A stretch of 59,736 bases of DNA from Paenibacillus sp. 32352 (GCF_002042965.1 NZ_MZNT01000024.1:1-59736), one strand, 5' to 3'; counted from the stretch's first letter, positions 1 through 7,754 are shown. Made by a program: numbers and translations. Notes: a model not told the origin generated them from the letters alone.

Positions 1-147
1 GCTCAAAATTCAATGCTAGCGAGAATTTTCATTCTCTGTTAAAACATTCACTCGTTGTTCAGTTTTCAAAGGACAATATATCGACAAAACCTGATTACTT
101 CATGTAACTTCTGTTTTGTCATTTTGTTCACCGTGTTTAGCGGCGAC
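1..147 (-). other. Leader region of an rRNA operon (16S gene lies beyond the left edge)
   Basis: On the minus strand this stretch carries the usual pre-16S leader of Bacillales: a boxA-like CTTTGAAAACTGAAC segment (about 62-77), a GAGAAT/ATTCTC stem-loop (about 25-40), and an upstream GACAAAAC...GTTTTGTC hairpin (about 82-120). The 16S gene itself would start to the left of base 1 and is not seen. The layout matches B. subtilis, where rRNA operons follow pdaB. Naming it an rRNA leader is recognition of these motifs plus synteny. Confidence 0.7.
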
Positions 148-153
148 TCTTAT

Positions 154-183
154 AATATACCACATTCGCCTACGTAATTGCAA
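154..183 (-). promoter_or_regulatory. Probable sigma-A promoter of the left-hand rRNA operon
   Basis: Minus-strand TTGCAA (178-183) and TATATT (154-159) are separated by 18 bp. A strongly A/T-rich stretch (about 184-215) lies just upstream of the -35 and could act as an UP element. It points into the boxA-like leader. The -10 could be shifted by 2-3 bases within the TATATTATAA run. Confidence 0.6.
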
Positions 184-296
184 GCATTTTTTTAAAAACT
201 TTTTTTGTGGGTTCCTACCGCTTTATTTCATATCGAACTTCTCGGAAGGAACGAGTAATAAAATAACATACAAATCAAATCGAAGTCAAGTATTTT

Positions 297-515
297 TTAA
301 TGATGCATTCGGTTCCTTGCATATTTCGATATTTCTTTAGGGGATGCAAGCCGAGCATACATTCTAAAGATGACTCTATACCGCGATTCAATAGCTCCTT
401 TAATATCAGGATCAATCCGTTTATCATTTAGATCAAACAGCATTTCGTCCAACTCTTTTTTCAACACATAGTCGAGTTCCCTGCACTCTCTTTCATTAAA
501 TAAAAACCCGAGCAT
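297..515 (-). CDS. Small conserved-looking protein of unknown function
   Basis: A 72-residue product if it begins at the ATG at 515, which has a GGAAGGGG ribosome site about 10 nt upstream; the open frame continues further upstream but that part is Cys-rich and unlike a coding sequence. The protein is charged and helical-looking (RECRELDYVLKK, then RYRVIFRMYARLASP), with no signal peptide or membrane segment. It lies between the SpoIIM-like gene and the rRNA promoter, on the same strand as both. I do not recognise a characterised family. No clear promoter was found in the 180 bases upstream. Confidence 0.6.
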   Translation of the reverse strand: MLGFLFNERECRELDYVLKKELDEMLFDLNDKRIDPDIKGAIESRYRVIFRMYARLASPKEISKYARNRMHH

Positions 516-696
516 CGACGTAATACCCCTTCCACAGCTTGTGTATATTCCATGTTGAAGCAAACAAAAAATGCATTGAAGAAAGCAACATCTTCTGTGT
601 ATAGAATCCATTGCGTTTTTTCAATGCATACGAAATGAAAGCATTTTTAACGCTTTACTGTTATGCACATATTTGGTTATTTTTATGCTGATTTTT

Positions 697-1305
697 TTAT
701 TGCGGTTTAACAAGCCAATACGTAAAGGTGCTCTCTATTAGTGCCGCGGCTGTCAAAGTTACTACAATAATAACGAACACGGGCACCAGCGCCTTGGCAA
801 AGCCCCGAAATTCCTCTTTGAATTTACCGGACCGTGCAGGGCTTGTAAGGGCCGTTAAGGACTTGAGAACTAGCACCCCTAAACGCAATCCGAATGCACA
901 TGCAAAAACGATTGCAGGAATTTCAATAATACCGTGAGGCAGAATAGCTTTGATGACGTATAGGATAGACTGCTTTTCAGCAGAGACGGCCATAACGTAA
1001 CCTAGCAGCAGCCCATTCGATAACAAGAAGAACAAAGGCAGCACGCCAAAAAAGGCCCCCAACCCTATAATAAGCAGCGATTTCGATACATTGTTCCAAA
1101 ATATCAGCCAAAACAGCGACCACTGCTGATTAGGTTTACCGTTAATAGATTGAGATAGCTGCTCCAATCCCTTCAGCTGCGCTTCAATGAAGGCATGAAA
1201 TTGATCCGAGAAGCCCGCCCCCAGTACGATCCCTGTAACGAAAACCAAGGCAGAAGCAATAAAATAATGTTTCATCAGCCGAAATTGCAGCATCATGTTC
1301 CTCAA
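697..1305 (-). CDS. SpoIIM / DUF95-family membrane protein
   Basis: A 202-residue integral membrane protein with about five hydrophobic segments. The segment HGIIEIPAIVFACAFGLRLG (about residues 124-143) is the family hallmark of SpoIIM/DUF95 proteins. B. subtilis SpoIIM works with SpoIID and SpoIIP in peptidoglycan remodelling during engulfment; whether this copy is the true SpoIIM or a paralogue cannot be told here, since spoIIM usually lies elsewhere in Bacillus. The start is TTG at 1305 with GGGGGG upstream; ATG at 1293 after GAGG is also possible. It is divergent from pdaB. Confidence 0.8.
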   Translation of the reverse strand: MRNMMLQFRLMKHYFIASALVFVTGIVLGAGFSDQFHAFIEAQLKGLEQLSQSINGKPNQQWSLFWLIFWNNVSKSLLIIGLGAFFGVLPLFFLLSNGLLLGYVMAVSAEKQSILYVIKAILPHGIIEIPAIVFACAFGLRLGVLVLKSLTALTSPARSGKFKEEFRGFAKALVPVFVIIVVTLTAAALIESTFTYWLVKPQ

Positions 1306-1372
1306 TGGCGTTCCCCCCTATGATTTTCTATGTGAATTTAGCATGTTTTTTGAATAAGCGGTACGAGCCCTG

Positions 1373-1400
1373 GCATATCTTTCTTGTCCGAGCATACATT
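1373..1400 (+). promoter_or_regulatory. Predicted sigma-E promoter for pdaB
   Basis: GCATATC (1373-1379) and CATACATT (1393-1400) are 13 bp apart. They resemble the mother-cell sigma-E consensus (-35 ending ATATT, -10 CATACAAT). Transcription would begin near 1407, about 50 nt before the pdaB start codon. B. subtilis pdaB is known to be sigma-E dependent, so the site agrees with expectation. Confidence 0.6.
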
Positions 1401-1457
1401 TTACTAATCAGCTTATACAAGCCCCTACCACACTGGGCAAAAGGAGGTCTGGATTTT

Positions 1458-2246
1458 GTGAACTATTTTTATGTCGTTAACGGCAAAAAACTGAAACAAT
1501 CTTTTATTATTTTAGTTGCTGTTATTTTTGCTATCGGCATTATTTACTCCGAACGCGATAATGTCACGGTGTTCTCGCAGAATGAGCCCGCGGCCATCTA
1601 CAGTGTACAAACCGATAAAAAAGTCATTGCCTTAACCTTCGATATTAGTTGGGGCGATACTCGAACGGAACCTATTTTGAAAGTGCTTGAGGACAAAGGA
1701 GTCAAAAAAGCGACCTTTTTCTTATCCTCTCCTTGGGCAAAGGACCATCCGGAAATCGTGAACCATATTGTTAAAGGCGGCTGGGAGATTGGCAGTCATG
1801 GTCACAAGCATGTTAATTATAGCAGCTTGAATACAGACGAGGAAATAAAGACGCAAATCACGACCGCACATCAGATCCTTCGTGACGTAACCGGACAAAC
1901 TCCTAATCTGATCCGTCTGCCGAACGGAGATTTCGACAAACGGGTGCTGCGGATCGCTAACGAGCTTAACTATACGGTTATCCAATGGGATACGGATTCG
2001 TTAGACTGGATGAATAAAGGCGTAGACAATATTATTAACCGGGTTGTAACCAAAGCCCATCCTGGAGATATTGTGCTGATGCACGCCAGTGATTCATGCA
2101 AACAGACCCACGAAGCCCTTCCCGCCATTATTGATCAATTAAGAGCTAAGGGCTACGAGTTTGTTACGGTCAGCGAGATGCTGAAGCAGACTCAGGTTGA
2201 CAACAAGCCTCCCATTGAAGATCAAGCAATGAAGACCATACATTAG
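1458..2246 (+). CDS. pdaB: PdaB, sporulation polysaccharide deacetylase family
   Basis: The 262-residue product has an N-terminal membrane anchor (about residues 14-30) followed by a NodB-type domain facing outward. Motif 1 is TFDISWGD (60-67), the form seen in PdaB rather than the TFDDG of active deacetylases; motif 2 is SHGHKH (113-118); RLPNGD and VLMHASD follow. PdaB is needed to keep B. subtilis spores intact late in sporulation; its enzymatic activity is not clear. The start is GTG at 1458, 10 nt after AAAGGAGG. The frame stays open upstream to 1305, but that part crosses the predicted promoter. It is divergent from the SpoIIM-like gene. Confidence 0.9.
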   Translation: MNYFYVVNGKKLKQSFIILVAVIFAIGIIYSERDNVTVFSQNEPAAIYSVQTDKKVIALTFDISWGDTRTEPILKVLEDKGVKKATFFLSSPWAKDHPEIVNHIVKGGWEIGSHGHKHVNYSSLNTDEEIKTQITTAHQILRDVTGQTPNLIRLPNGDFDKRVLRIANELNYTVIQWDTDSLDWMNKGVDNIINRVVTKAHPGDIVLMHASDSCKQTHEALPAIIDQLRAKGYEFVTVSEMLKQTQVDNKPPIEDQAMKTIH

Positions 2247-2264
2247 AATAAGGGCAAAATGATG

Positions 2265-2292
2265 AAGAGCCGTTACACCGGCTCTTTGTTTG
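2265..2292 (+). terminator. Terminator of pdaB, overlapping the 3' end of kbaA
   Basis: AAGAGCCG (2265-2272) pairs with CGGCTCTT (2279-2286) over a 6-nt loop, followed by TTGTTTGTTTG. The kbaA stop codon (2273-2275, minus strand) lies in the loop, so the two convergent genes share this sequence. Confidence 0.75.
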
Positions 2293-2869
2293 TTTGTAGC
2301 ACTTTGGATAGGATCAGGATTTGCCATGCATTACTTGCAAGCAAAGGCACCATCATAAATACTGTGGAAGCAGCAGTATCCAGTCTTAACGCAGGAACGG
2401 CTTCCATTGCGGACACGACAATCATAAAGAACAGTGTGGGAATAAAACCGTTACGGTTGGTCAATTGAACTTTCCAATAAGCGACGCCCAAACCTACGGC
2501 CAGCATGCAAATAGGAAGAATAGTATAAGGGAGCCAATCTCCCCCAGCGTCTGCATCCCTTAAATAGACCAAATCAATTAATGCAATAATAACCAGGATG
2601 ACTTGCAGTACGTCCCAAATCCATTTGCTTCTTATAATTCCGATGGCAATAAATCTTATGATCAAATAGGCGAAGAACCCCATCTGGCTCAGTACGCTTA
2701 TTGTGGCTCCGCCTAACAGCATCGTTAGAACGTTATAGCCCACTGCGCTGCCGTTTAAAAAGCTGAATTGCTGATCATTCATTTGTAAAATAATTCCGAT
2801 GACTAAAGCACTAATGGCACCTATGACTAGTGTCGTCCAAAATAAAAAAAACCACTTTCTTAATGTCAC
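2273..2869 (-). CDS. kbaA: KbaA, KinB-pathway activation membrane protein
   Basis: A 198-residue polytopic protein with about six transmembrane segments, covering nearly the whole length. In B. subtilis KbaA is required for the KinB sensor kinase to feed the Spo0F-Spo0B-Spo0A phosphorelay, so it acts at sporulation initiation in the membrane. Identification rests on length, topology and its place between gerD and pdaB, the same neighbours as in B. subtilis. GTG start at 2869 with GGGGGTAG upstream. It is divergent from gerD and convergent with pdaB. Confidence 0.85.
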   Translation of the reverse strand: MTLRKWFFLFWTTLVIGAISALVIGIILQMNDQQFSFLNGSAVGYNVLTMLLGGATISVLSQMGFFAYLIIRFIAIGIIRSKWIWDVLQVILVIIALIDLVYLRDADAGGDWLPYTILPICMLAVGLGVAYWKVQLTNRNGFIPTLFFMIVVSAMEAVPALRLDTAASTVFMMVPLLASNAWQILILSKVLQTNKEPV

Positions 2870-2907
2870 GAAATTCTACCCCCACAGCTTCATCTGTACA
2901 GAAGTTA

Positions 2908-2937
2908 ATTGTACCAACGTTCACAAAAAAAAGCCAA
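2908..2937 (-). promoter_or_regulatory. Likely sigma-A promoter for kbaA
   Basis: Minus-strand TTGGCT (2932-2937), 18-bp spacer, TACAAT (2908-2913) with an extended TGG just before the -10. The predicted start lies about 30 nt upstream of the kbaA GTG. It is in the kbaA-gerD divergent intergenic region. Confidence 0.55.
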
Positions 2938-3012
2938 CAAATCAGCAGAGTGAAAGTTATTCTAACGGCAAATACTAAGGCCAAATTCTTATATGGAAAG
3001 GAGCCTTATGTA

Positions 3013-3738
3013 ATGATGAAGCGATGGTTGCGCCCTGTTTCCCTCCTTCTAATTATTTGGGTTTTAACATCCTGCGGATCCGATAAGCAAGCCTCACAAT
3101 CCCAAAGCGGCGGGTATAAAGATACAAAAACTATGGTGCTCGACATCCTCAAAACTGATGATGGTAAAAAAGCAATCATTTCCGCATTAAGCGGCGGCGG
3201 TAGTGGAAGCAGCAGTGGCGGAGGTGAAGGAGGCGGTGGTTCCGGAGGGGGCATCCAGTCCGAAGGTCAATTGAAGCTGCTCTCTGCCGGTGATGCTCAG
3301 CAAATTCAGTTAGCCGTTAAAGACGTGTTAACCGATACGAGCAATAATAAGTTTTTGCAATCGATCATGACCGATCCCAAGTTCGCCGGACAATTCGCAA
3401 AAGCCATTCAAAAAGAAAATAAACAGCTGCATAAGGATTTGATCAAAGACCCTGAGTATCAAAAGTCTATGATTGAGGCAATGAAGAACCCCGATTTTGA
3501 GAAAATGCTAATGGATTCCATGAAAGGTCCTCAGTACAGACAGCAAATGAAAACGGTGATGCAGGAATCTTTACAAAGCCCCTTGTTTCGACTTGAGCTA
3601 ATGAACCTTATGAAGAAGGTTCTGGAAGAGGAGTCCCAGCCTAAAACCAAAGAGCAAGAGGGTGGCGGTGCTGGAGGCGGCGGTGGTGCTGGCGGTGGCG
3701 GCGGAGGTGGCGGCGGCGGCCAGGGTGGTAAGAAGTAG
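3013..3738 (+). CDS. gerD: GerD, spore germination lipoprotein
   Basis: A 241-residue lipoprotein: hydrophobic signal (8-18) and lipobox LTSC with acylated Cys21. GerD helps nutrient germinant receptors cluster in the spore inner membrane. The core resembles B. subtilis GerD (KTMVLDILKTDDGKKAI near 39-55, repeated DPxF/DPxY helices at about 115-190). Unusual are two glycine tracts: about 61-80 within the N-terminal third and 217-241 at the C-terminus, almost pure Gly; B. subtilis GerD is shorter, about 185 residues. Start is ATG at 3013 nine nt after AAGGAG; upstream in-frame codons lack support. I saw no convincing sigma-G promoter upstream. Confidence 0.88.
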   Translation: MMKRWLRPVSLLLIIWVLTSCGSDKQASQSQSGGYKDTKTMVLDILKTDDGKKAIISALSGGGSGSSSGGGEGGGGSGGGIQSEGQLKLLSAGDAQQIQLAVKDVLTDTSNNKFLQSIMTDPKFAGQFAKAIQKENKQLHKDLIKDPEYQKSMIEAMKNPDFEKMLMDSMKGPQYRQQMKTVMQESLQSPLFRLELMNLMKKVLEEESQPKTKEQEGGGAGGGGGAGGGGGGGGGGQGGKK

Positions 3739-3806
3739 TAGAGGCTAATTCCCTTGTCCAATTACTCCATCGGCGTTGAAGCTGACTCCCATACGTTACA
3801 GATATT

Positions 3807-3837
3807 AAAAAAAGGAGCCGCCCTAGGGCAGCTCCTT
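3807..3837 (-). terminator. Terminator between convergent gerD and salA
   Basis: AAGGAGC-C-GCCC-TA-GGGC-A-GCTCCTT (3812-3837) forms a nearly perfect hairpin. On the minus strand it is followed by seven T residues, so it should end the salA transcript; on the plus strand the downstream T tract is weak, so it may end gerD less well. Confidence 0.8.
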
Positions 3838-3840
3838 ATC

Positions 3841-4923
3841 TTATTCCACTTTGTTGATCAGCTTCTGGGCCATCTCCAAATATAAAGCGCCCGTTTCTGT
3901 CTCAGGTTTGTATACGGATGGGGAAAAATCCGGTTCTGCAACATGATTGTCCGGTGCACCCAACGGGATTTGGGTCAGCAGCTCGGTGTGAAGCTCCTCA
4001 GCCAGCTTGGCACCTCCGCCTCTGCCGAACACAAAGTCTTTTTGCCCACAGGCGCTGCATTGGTAATAAGACATGTTCTCAACAACGCCTACGATATCAT
4101 GATTCGTGTGTAAAGCCATTGCTCCTGCTCTGGCAGCGACAAAAGCGGCCGTTGCATGCGGTGTCGTAACGATAATTTCTTTGCTTTGTGGAATCATCTG
4201 GTGAACATCCAGGGCGACATCGCCTGTTCCTGGCGGTAAATCAAGTAGAACATAGTCTACATCTCCCCAGCTGACTTCCTGAAAGAAATTACGCAGCATC
4301 TTACCGAGCATCGGACCACGCCAAATTACCGGTGTGTTCTCTTCAACAAAAAAGCCCATCGAAATCACTTTAACACCGAAGCGTTCCACCGGAATGATAC
4401 GATTATCGACCAATTGCGGTCTTTCCTCAATCCCCATCATGTCAGGAACGCTGAAACCGTAAATATCGGCGTCGATAAGACCTACTTTCTTCCCTAATCT
4501 CGCCAAGGCTACAGCCAGATTCACTGTGACGGTCGATTTACCGACCCCGCCTTTACCGCTTGCGACTGCTATAAAGTGAACGCCCGATTCCGGGTCCAGG
4601 ATATTGCGAGCTGGCGCCGCTTCCTGAACCGGTTGCGATGCATGCTCCTGCTGCTTTCGAGCCGCCTCGTTACGGTCATATTCCGTCATAGGACGAAACC
4701 GAAGATGAACCTCGGAAGCGCCGGCTTTCTGGAATGCGGCAGTGATTTGTTCTTGAATATTTGTACGATAAGCTTCGTCCTCATTAGACAGCAGCACGGT
4801 CGCAGATACCCGATCTTCTTTGATAAGAAAATCTCTAATAAGCTGCAATTCAGCCAAGCTAAGCTGAAATTCCGGGTCCTTCAGATGACGAACGGCCTCT
4901 ACTAATTGTTCTTTGGTTAGCAC
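3841..4923 (-). CDS. salA: SalA/Mrp (ApbC) family P-loop ATPase
   Basis: A 360-residue protein. An N-terminal MIP18/DUF59-type domain (1-80) is followed by a linker and a Mrp/NBP35 ATPase domain with the deviant Walker A SGKGGVGKST (122-131), a DxDxYG switch and a C-terminal CxxC (QCSACGQ). The family carries or inserts Fe-S clusters; in B. subtilis SalA also represses scoC and affects protease expression. It follows cwlD by 57 nt, the B. subtilis order cwlD-salA-gerD. GTG start at 4923 with GGGGTG eight nt upstream. A TATAAT-like box lies at about 4955 without a good -35. Confidence 0.88.
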   Translation of the reverse strand: MLTKEQLVEAVRHLKDPEFQLSLAELQLIRDFLIKEDRVSATVLLSNEDEAYRTNIQEQITAAFQKAGASEVHLRFRPMTEYDRNEAARKQQEHASQPVQEAAPARNILDPESGVHFIAVASGKGGVGKSTVTVNLAVALARLGKKVGLIDADIYGFSVPDMMGIEERPQLVDNRIIPVERFGVKVISMGFFVEENTPVIWRGPMLGKMLRNFFQEVSWGDVDYVLLDLPPGTGDVALDVHQMIPQSKEIIVTTPHATAAFVAARAGAMALHTNHDIVGVVENMSYYQCSACGQKDFVFGRGGGAKLAEELHTELLTQIPLGAPDNHVAEPDFSPSVYKPETETGALYLEMAQKLINKVE

Positions 4924-4980
4924 GTTTTCACACCCCAGCCGAAAATAAGAATTGTGGTTTCATTTTATTATATCACAATT

Positions 4981-5736
4981 TTATAAGTTACCTACTTTTT
5001 CGCCGGAGTAATACCGCAATATTCCTTGATAGACCGAAGCCGCCACTTTCTTCTGGTATTCGGGAGATTTCAGCAGCTGCGCTTCTGAAGGATTCGATAA
5101 GAAGCCTACCTCAACCAAAGCACTAGGGATTTTTAACGTCTTTAATAAATAGACATTATCGACCGGCTTCGCTACACGATCCGTATTATTCAAGTTTTTC
5201 TTGATTTCATCTTGGATTAACGCCGCTAACAACCCGTTATCCTGATGGTTCGGATAATAAAATGTTTGAGCCCCGGACCATTTATCCGAAGGAATACTAT
5301 TCAAATGAATACTGACGAATAGATCAGCCTTTTGTTGAGAAATAAATTGTGCTCTAGCCAGCAAATCCTCTGTCTTTCGCTTGCTGTACCCTTTGGTCGA
5401 TGGTTCCGCCAAATCTTGATCGCTTTCTCTCGTCATCACGACCATGGCGCCTGCTTCCTGCAAATAGTCCCTAAGGTACATCGTTATCGCCAGATTAATA
5501 TCCTTTTCAATGATTCCGTCCTTACTCTCAGCGCCGCCATCAGGTCCTCCGTGGCCAGGGTCCAGAGCAATTTTTTTCCCGGAAAGCGGCATCGTCCAGT
5601 ATGTCCATGTTTTGGTCGCAGGAAGCTCGTACGTAAACATAAACAGCATTAGTAGTACAAGCAAAAAAGACATCACCAGTTTCAAGCTGCTGTGCATGGT
5701 CAACCATACGACGACCCTTTTCCTCCTCTTAAACAT
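4981..5736 (-). CDS. cwlD: CwlD, germination-specific N-acetylmuramoyl-L-alanine amidase
   Basis: A 251-residue amidase_3 protein with an N-terminal membrane anchor (about 17-36). The zinc site is visible as LDPGHGG (His62), Glu77 in IIEKDINLA, a later His in SIHLNS and the catalytic Glu in VEVGFLSN. CwlD removes peptide side chains from spore cortex so that muramic delta-lactam can be made, marking cortex for lytic enzymes at germination. Ribosome site GAGGTGG upstream of ATG 5736. A predicted sigma-E promoter lies in the 70-nt gap after sat, separating it from the sulfur genes. Confidence 0.92.
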   Translation of the reverse strand: MFKRRKRVVVWLTMHSSLKLVMSFLLVLLMLFMFTYELPATKTWTYWTMPLSGKKIALDPGHGGPDGGAESKDGIIEKDINLAITMYLRDYLQEAGAMVVMTRESDQDLAEPSTKGYSKRKTEDLLARAQFISQQKADLFVSIHLNSIPSDKWSGAQTFYYPNHQDNGLLAALIQDEIKKNLNNTDRVAKPVDNVYLLKTLKIPSALVEVGFLSNPSEAQLLKSPEYQKKVAASVYQGILRYYSGEKVGNL

Positions 5737-5774
5737 AAAAAAAATCCACCTCGCATCCCCATAGACTCTTAATC

Positions 5775-5804
5775 ATCTATATGGGACAGGGTGGACAAAT
5801 ATGC
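5775..5804 (-). promoter_or_regulatory. Predicted sigma-E promoter for cwlD
   Basis: Minus-strand GCATATT (5798-5804), a 14-bp spacer and CATATAGAT (5775-5783) fit the sigma-E pattern closely. The -10 also forms one arm of an imperfect CCCATATAGA/TCTATGGG inverted repeat (about 5758-5784) that lacks a T tract. B. subtilis cwlD is expressed under sigma-E and sigma-G. Confidence 0.6.
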
Positions 5805-5806
5805 TA

Positions 5807-6985
5807 TCAATTGGTTGGTTCGAATTGTTCCATCATACCTTCTATCAAAATTTCCGCCACCTCGGGGCGTGTAAATTGCGGAGGAGGACATTGGCCGCTA
5901 CGCAGCAAAGCTCTTACCTTTGTTCCGGACAAATGAAGATGTTCCGATTTGTCGTGCGGACATGTTTTGCTGGAAGCCATATTGCCGCACTTGGTGCAGA
6001 AGAAGCTGTGCTCGAAGAACAATGGAGTAATTCCCAGCTCTTCGCTTGTGAAGTTGCTGAAAATTTCTTGTGCTTCATAAGTACCGTAGTAATCGCCTAC
6101 GCCGGCATGGTCACGACCGACAATGAAATGCGTGCAGCCGTAATTCTTACGAACCATTGCATGAAAGATGGCTTCACGAGGCCCTGCATAGCGCATAGCG
6201 GCTGGAAATACTCCTAGAAATACACGATCCTTTGGGTAATAGTTTTCCAGCAACGCCAAATAGCTGCGCATGCGAACATCAGCTGAGATATCATCCGATT
6301 TGGTTTCACCTACGAGAGGGTTCAAGAACAGAGCATCGACAATTTCCATAGCGCTTTTTTGGATATATTCATGGGCACGGTGAACCGGATTTCTAGTTTG
6401 GAAGCCAACTACGGTTTTCCAGCCCTTTTCCGAGAAAATACGACGGGTTTCCGCAGGATCAAAATAAAACTCAGCAAATTGCCCCGGCTCAGGACGATTC
6501 AATACCCGGATCGGGCCGCCTGCATAGATGGAAGGCCGCGACAGCAGCTTCTGAACCCCCGGATGGGCTTCGTCATCGGTTTTAAACACCTTAACTGCTT
6601 CGTTCTTCTGATCGACCTCATAAATGCTTTGAACGTCCAAAATACCGTAAATAACACCGTCCTGCTCTCCTACTAAAGCTACTTGCTCCCCAACTTTAAT
6701 CTCATCCGCAACGTAATCCTCCAGAGACAATGTAATCGGGATGCTCCAAACGGTCCCATCTACCAAACGCATGTTCTCTACAACAGAATCGTAATCTTCT
6801 TTCCCAAGAAATCCTGTGAGTGGTGAAAAAGCGCCAATACCGATGAGATTAAGATCGGAAATCGTCCATGCATTAATTTGTATAGGGTATAAGTTCTTGG
6901 CCAGCTCCAATAGTCCTTCTCTCTCGGCTCCTACCGCGACACGGTTAATTAATGTGCCGCCATGTGGACGAATTGTCTCAGCCAT
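5807..6985 (-). CDS. sat: Sulfate adenylyltransferase (ATP sulfurylase)
   Basis: A 392-residue enzyme making adenosine 5'-phosphosulfate (APS) from ATP and sulfate, the first step of sulfate assimilation. Signature motifs are QTRNPVHRAHE (196-206) and GRDHAGVGDYYG (290-301). A Cys/His cluster (C330, C333, C342, H344) resembles the zinc site of bacterial Sat proteins. It is full length. It follows cysH by 17 nt in the same operon; the ribosome site GGAGG lies about 12 nt before ATG 6985. No APS kinase (cysC) is adjacent, consistent with direct reduction of APS by the partner CysH. Confidence 0.93.
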   Translation of the reverse strand: MAETIRPHGGTLINRVAVGAEREGLLELAKNLYPIQINAWTISDLNLIGIGAFSPLTGFLGKEDYDSVVENMRLVDGTVWSIPITLSLEDYVADEIKVGEQVALVGEQDGVIYGILDVQSIYEVDQKNEAVKVFKTDDEAHPGVQKLLSRPSIYAGGPIRVLNRPEPGQFAEFYFDPAETRRIFSEKGWKTVVGFQTRNPVHRAHEYIQKSAMEIVDALFLNPLVGETKSDDISADVRMRSYLALLENYYPKDRVFLGVFPAAMRYAGPREAIFHAMVRKNYGCTHFIVGRDHAGVGDYYGTYEAQEIFSNFTSEELGITPLFFEHSFFCTKCGNMASSKTCPHDKSEHLHLSGTKVRALLRSGQCPPPQFTRPEVAEILIEGMMEQFEPTN

Positions 6986-7002
6986 GGGTTCGTGAAACCT
7001 CC

Positions 7003-7695
7003 TTATTTATGAAGGCCACATTCCGTTTTCTCAAAGCCGGACCAGCGTCCTGCACGAGGATCTTCACCTGCAGCTACTTGACGTGTGCAGTGCTCGCATC
7101 CGATACTTGGATAGTTCCGGTCATGCAGCGGATTATAAATAATATTATGACTGCGGATATAATTCCATACATCTTCAGAAGTCCAGGAAGCAATAGGGTT
7201 GAATTTCACCAAGCCGAATTTCGTATCGTATTCCACTTTCTTCGCGTTTGCTCTTGTTGGAGCTTGATCTCGGCGAATTCCCGTAATCCAGGCATCATAG
7301 TTTTTCAAAATATCCGACAAAGGATCTACCTTACGGATGTTGCAGCATTGCGTAGGGTTGCTTTTCCAGAGCTCGTCACCGAATTGAGCGGCCTGATCTG
7401 CTAAGGTCAGCTTGGGAAGAACCTGCACGAACTCAACACCATAATGCTGCTGCAGCCTATCGCGGGTTTCGTAAGTCTCTTTGAAATGCACGTTAGTATC
7501 CAAGTAAAAAATATCTGTCTTAGGGCTTACCTTCTGGAGCATATCGACTAATACGACGTCCTCTGCCCCAAAGCTACAGGCCAAAGTGATGTTAGGGAAT
7601 TTCTCAACGGCCCAGGCAATCAATGCTTCCGGGGACTGATTCTCGAATTGTTCTGCCGCCTCTTGAATTAATTTTTCTTTTTCAAACAAATTCAT
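7003..7695 (-). CDS. cysH: Thioredoxin-dependent APS reductase (CysH)
   Basis: A 230-residue reductase turning APS (or PAPS) into sulfite and AMP. It carries the two cysteine pairs C117-C118 and C200-x-x-C203 that bind a [4Fe-4S] cluster in APS-using enzymes, plus the catalytic Cys226 in the C-terminal ECGLHK. This set points to APS rather than PAPS as substrate. Start chosen at ATG 7695, after GAGGGTGG; the open frame reaches 7713 but would start inside that ribosome site. It has its own promoter and lies between rpsI and sat, an insertion of a sulfur operon into a ribosomal/sporulation neighbourhood. Confidence 0.92.
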   Translation of the reverse strand: MNLFEKEKLIQEAAEQFENQSPEALIAWAVEKFPNITLACSFGAEDVVLVDMLQKVSPKTDIFYLDTNVHFKETYETRDRLQQHYGVEFVQVLPKLTLADQAAQFGDELWKSNPTQCCNIRKVDPLSDILKNYDAWITGIRRDQAPTRANAKKVEYDTKFGLVKFNPIASWTSEDVWNYIRSHNIIYNPLHDRNYPSIGCEHCTRQVAAGEDPRAGRWSGFEKTECGLHK

Positions 7696-7754
7696 ATTTA
7701 TCCACCCTCTCATCGTATTAATTCCGAGTATATTAATGTGTTTTGTTATATATC

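Noticed and set aside
1305..1457. N-terminal extension of PdaB upstream of the GTG at 1458
   Set aside because: It has no ribosome site, crosses the predicted sigma-E promoter, and family members start near the membrane anchor.
2970..2995. AATACTA box as a sigma-G promoter for gerD
   Set aside because: No acceptable -35 at 17-18 bp; the match is too weak to annotate although sigma-G control is expected.
3006..3254. Proline-rich minus-strand frames opposite gerD
   Set aside because: They are only the complement of the GGN-rich glycine tracts of gerD.
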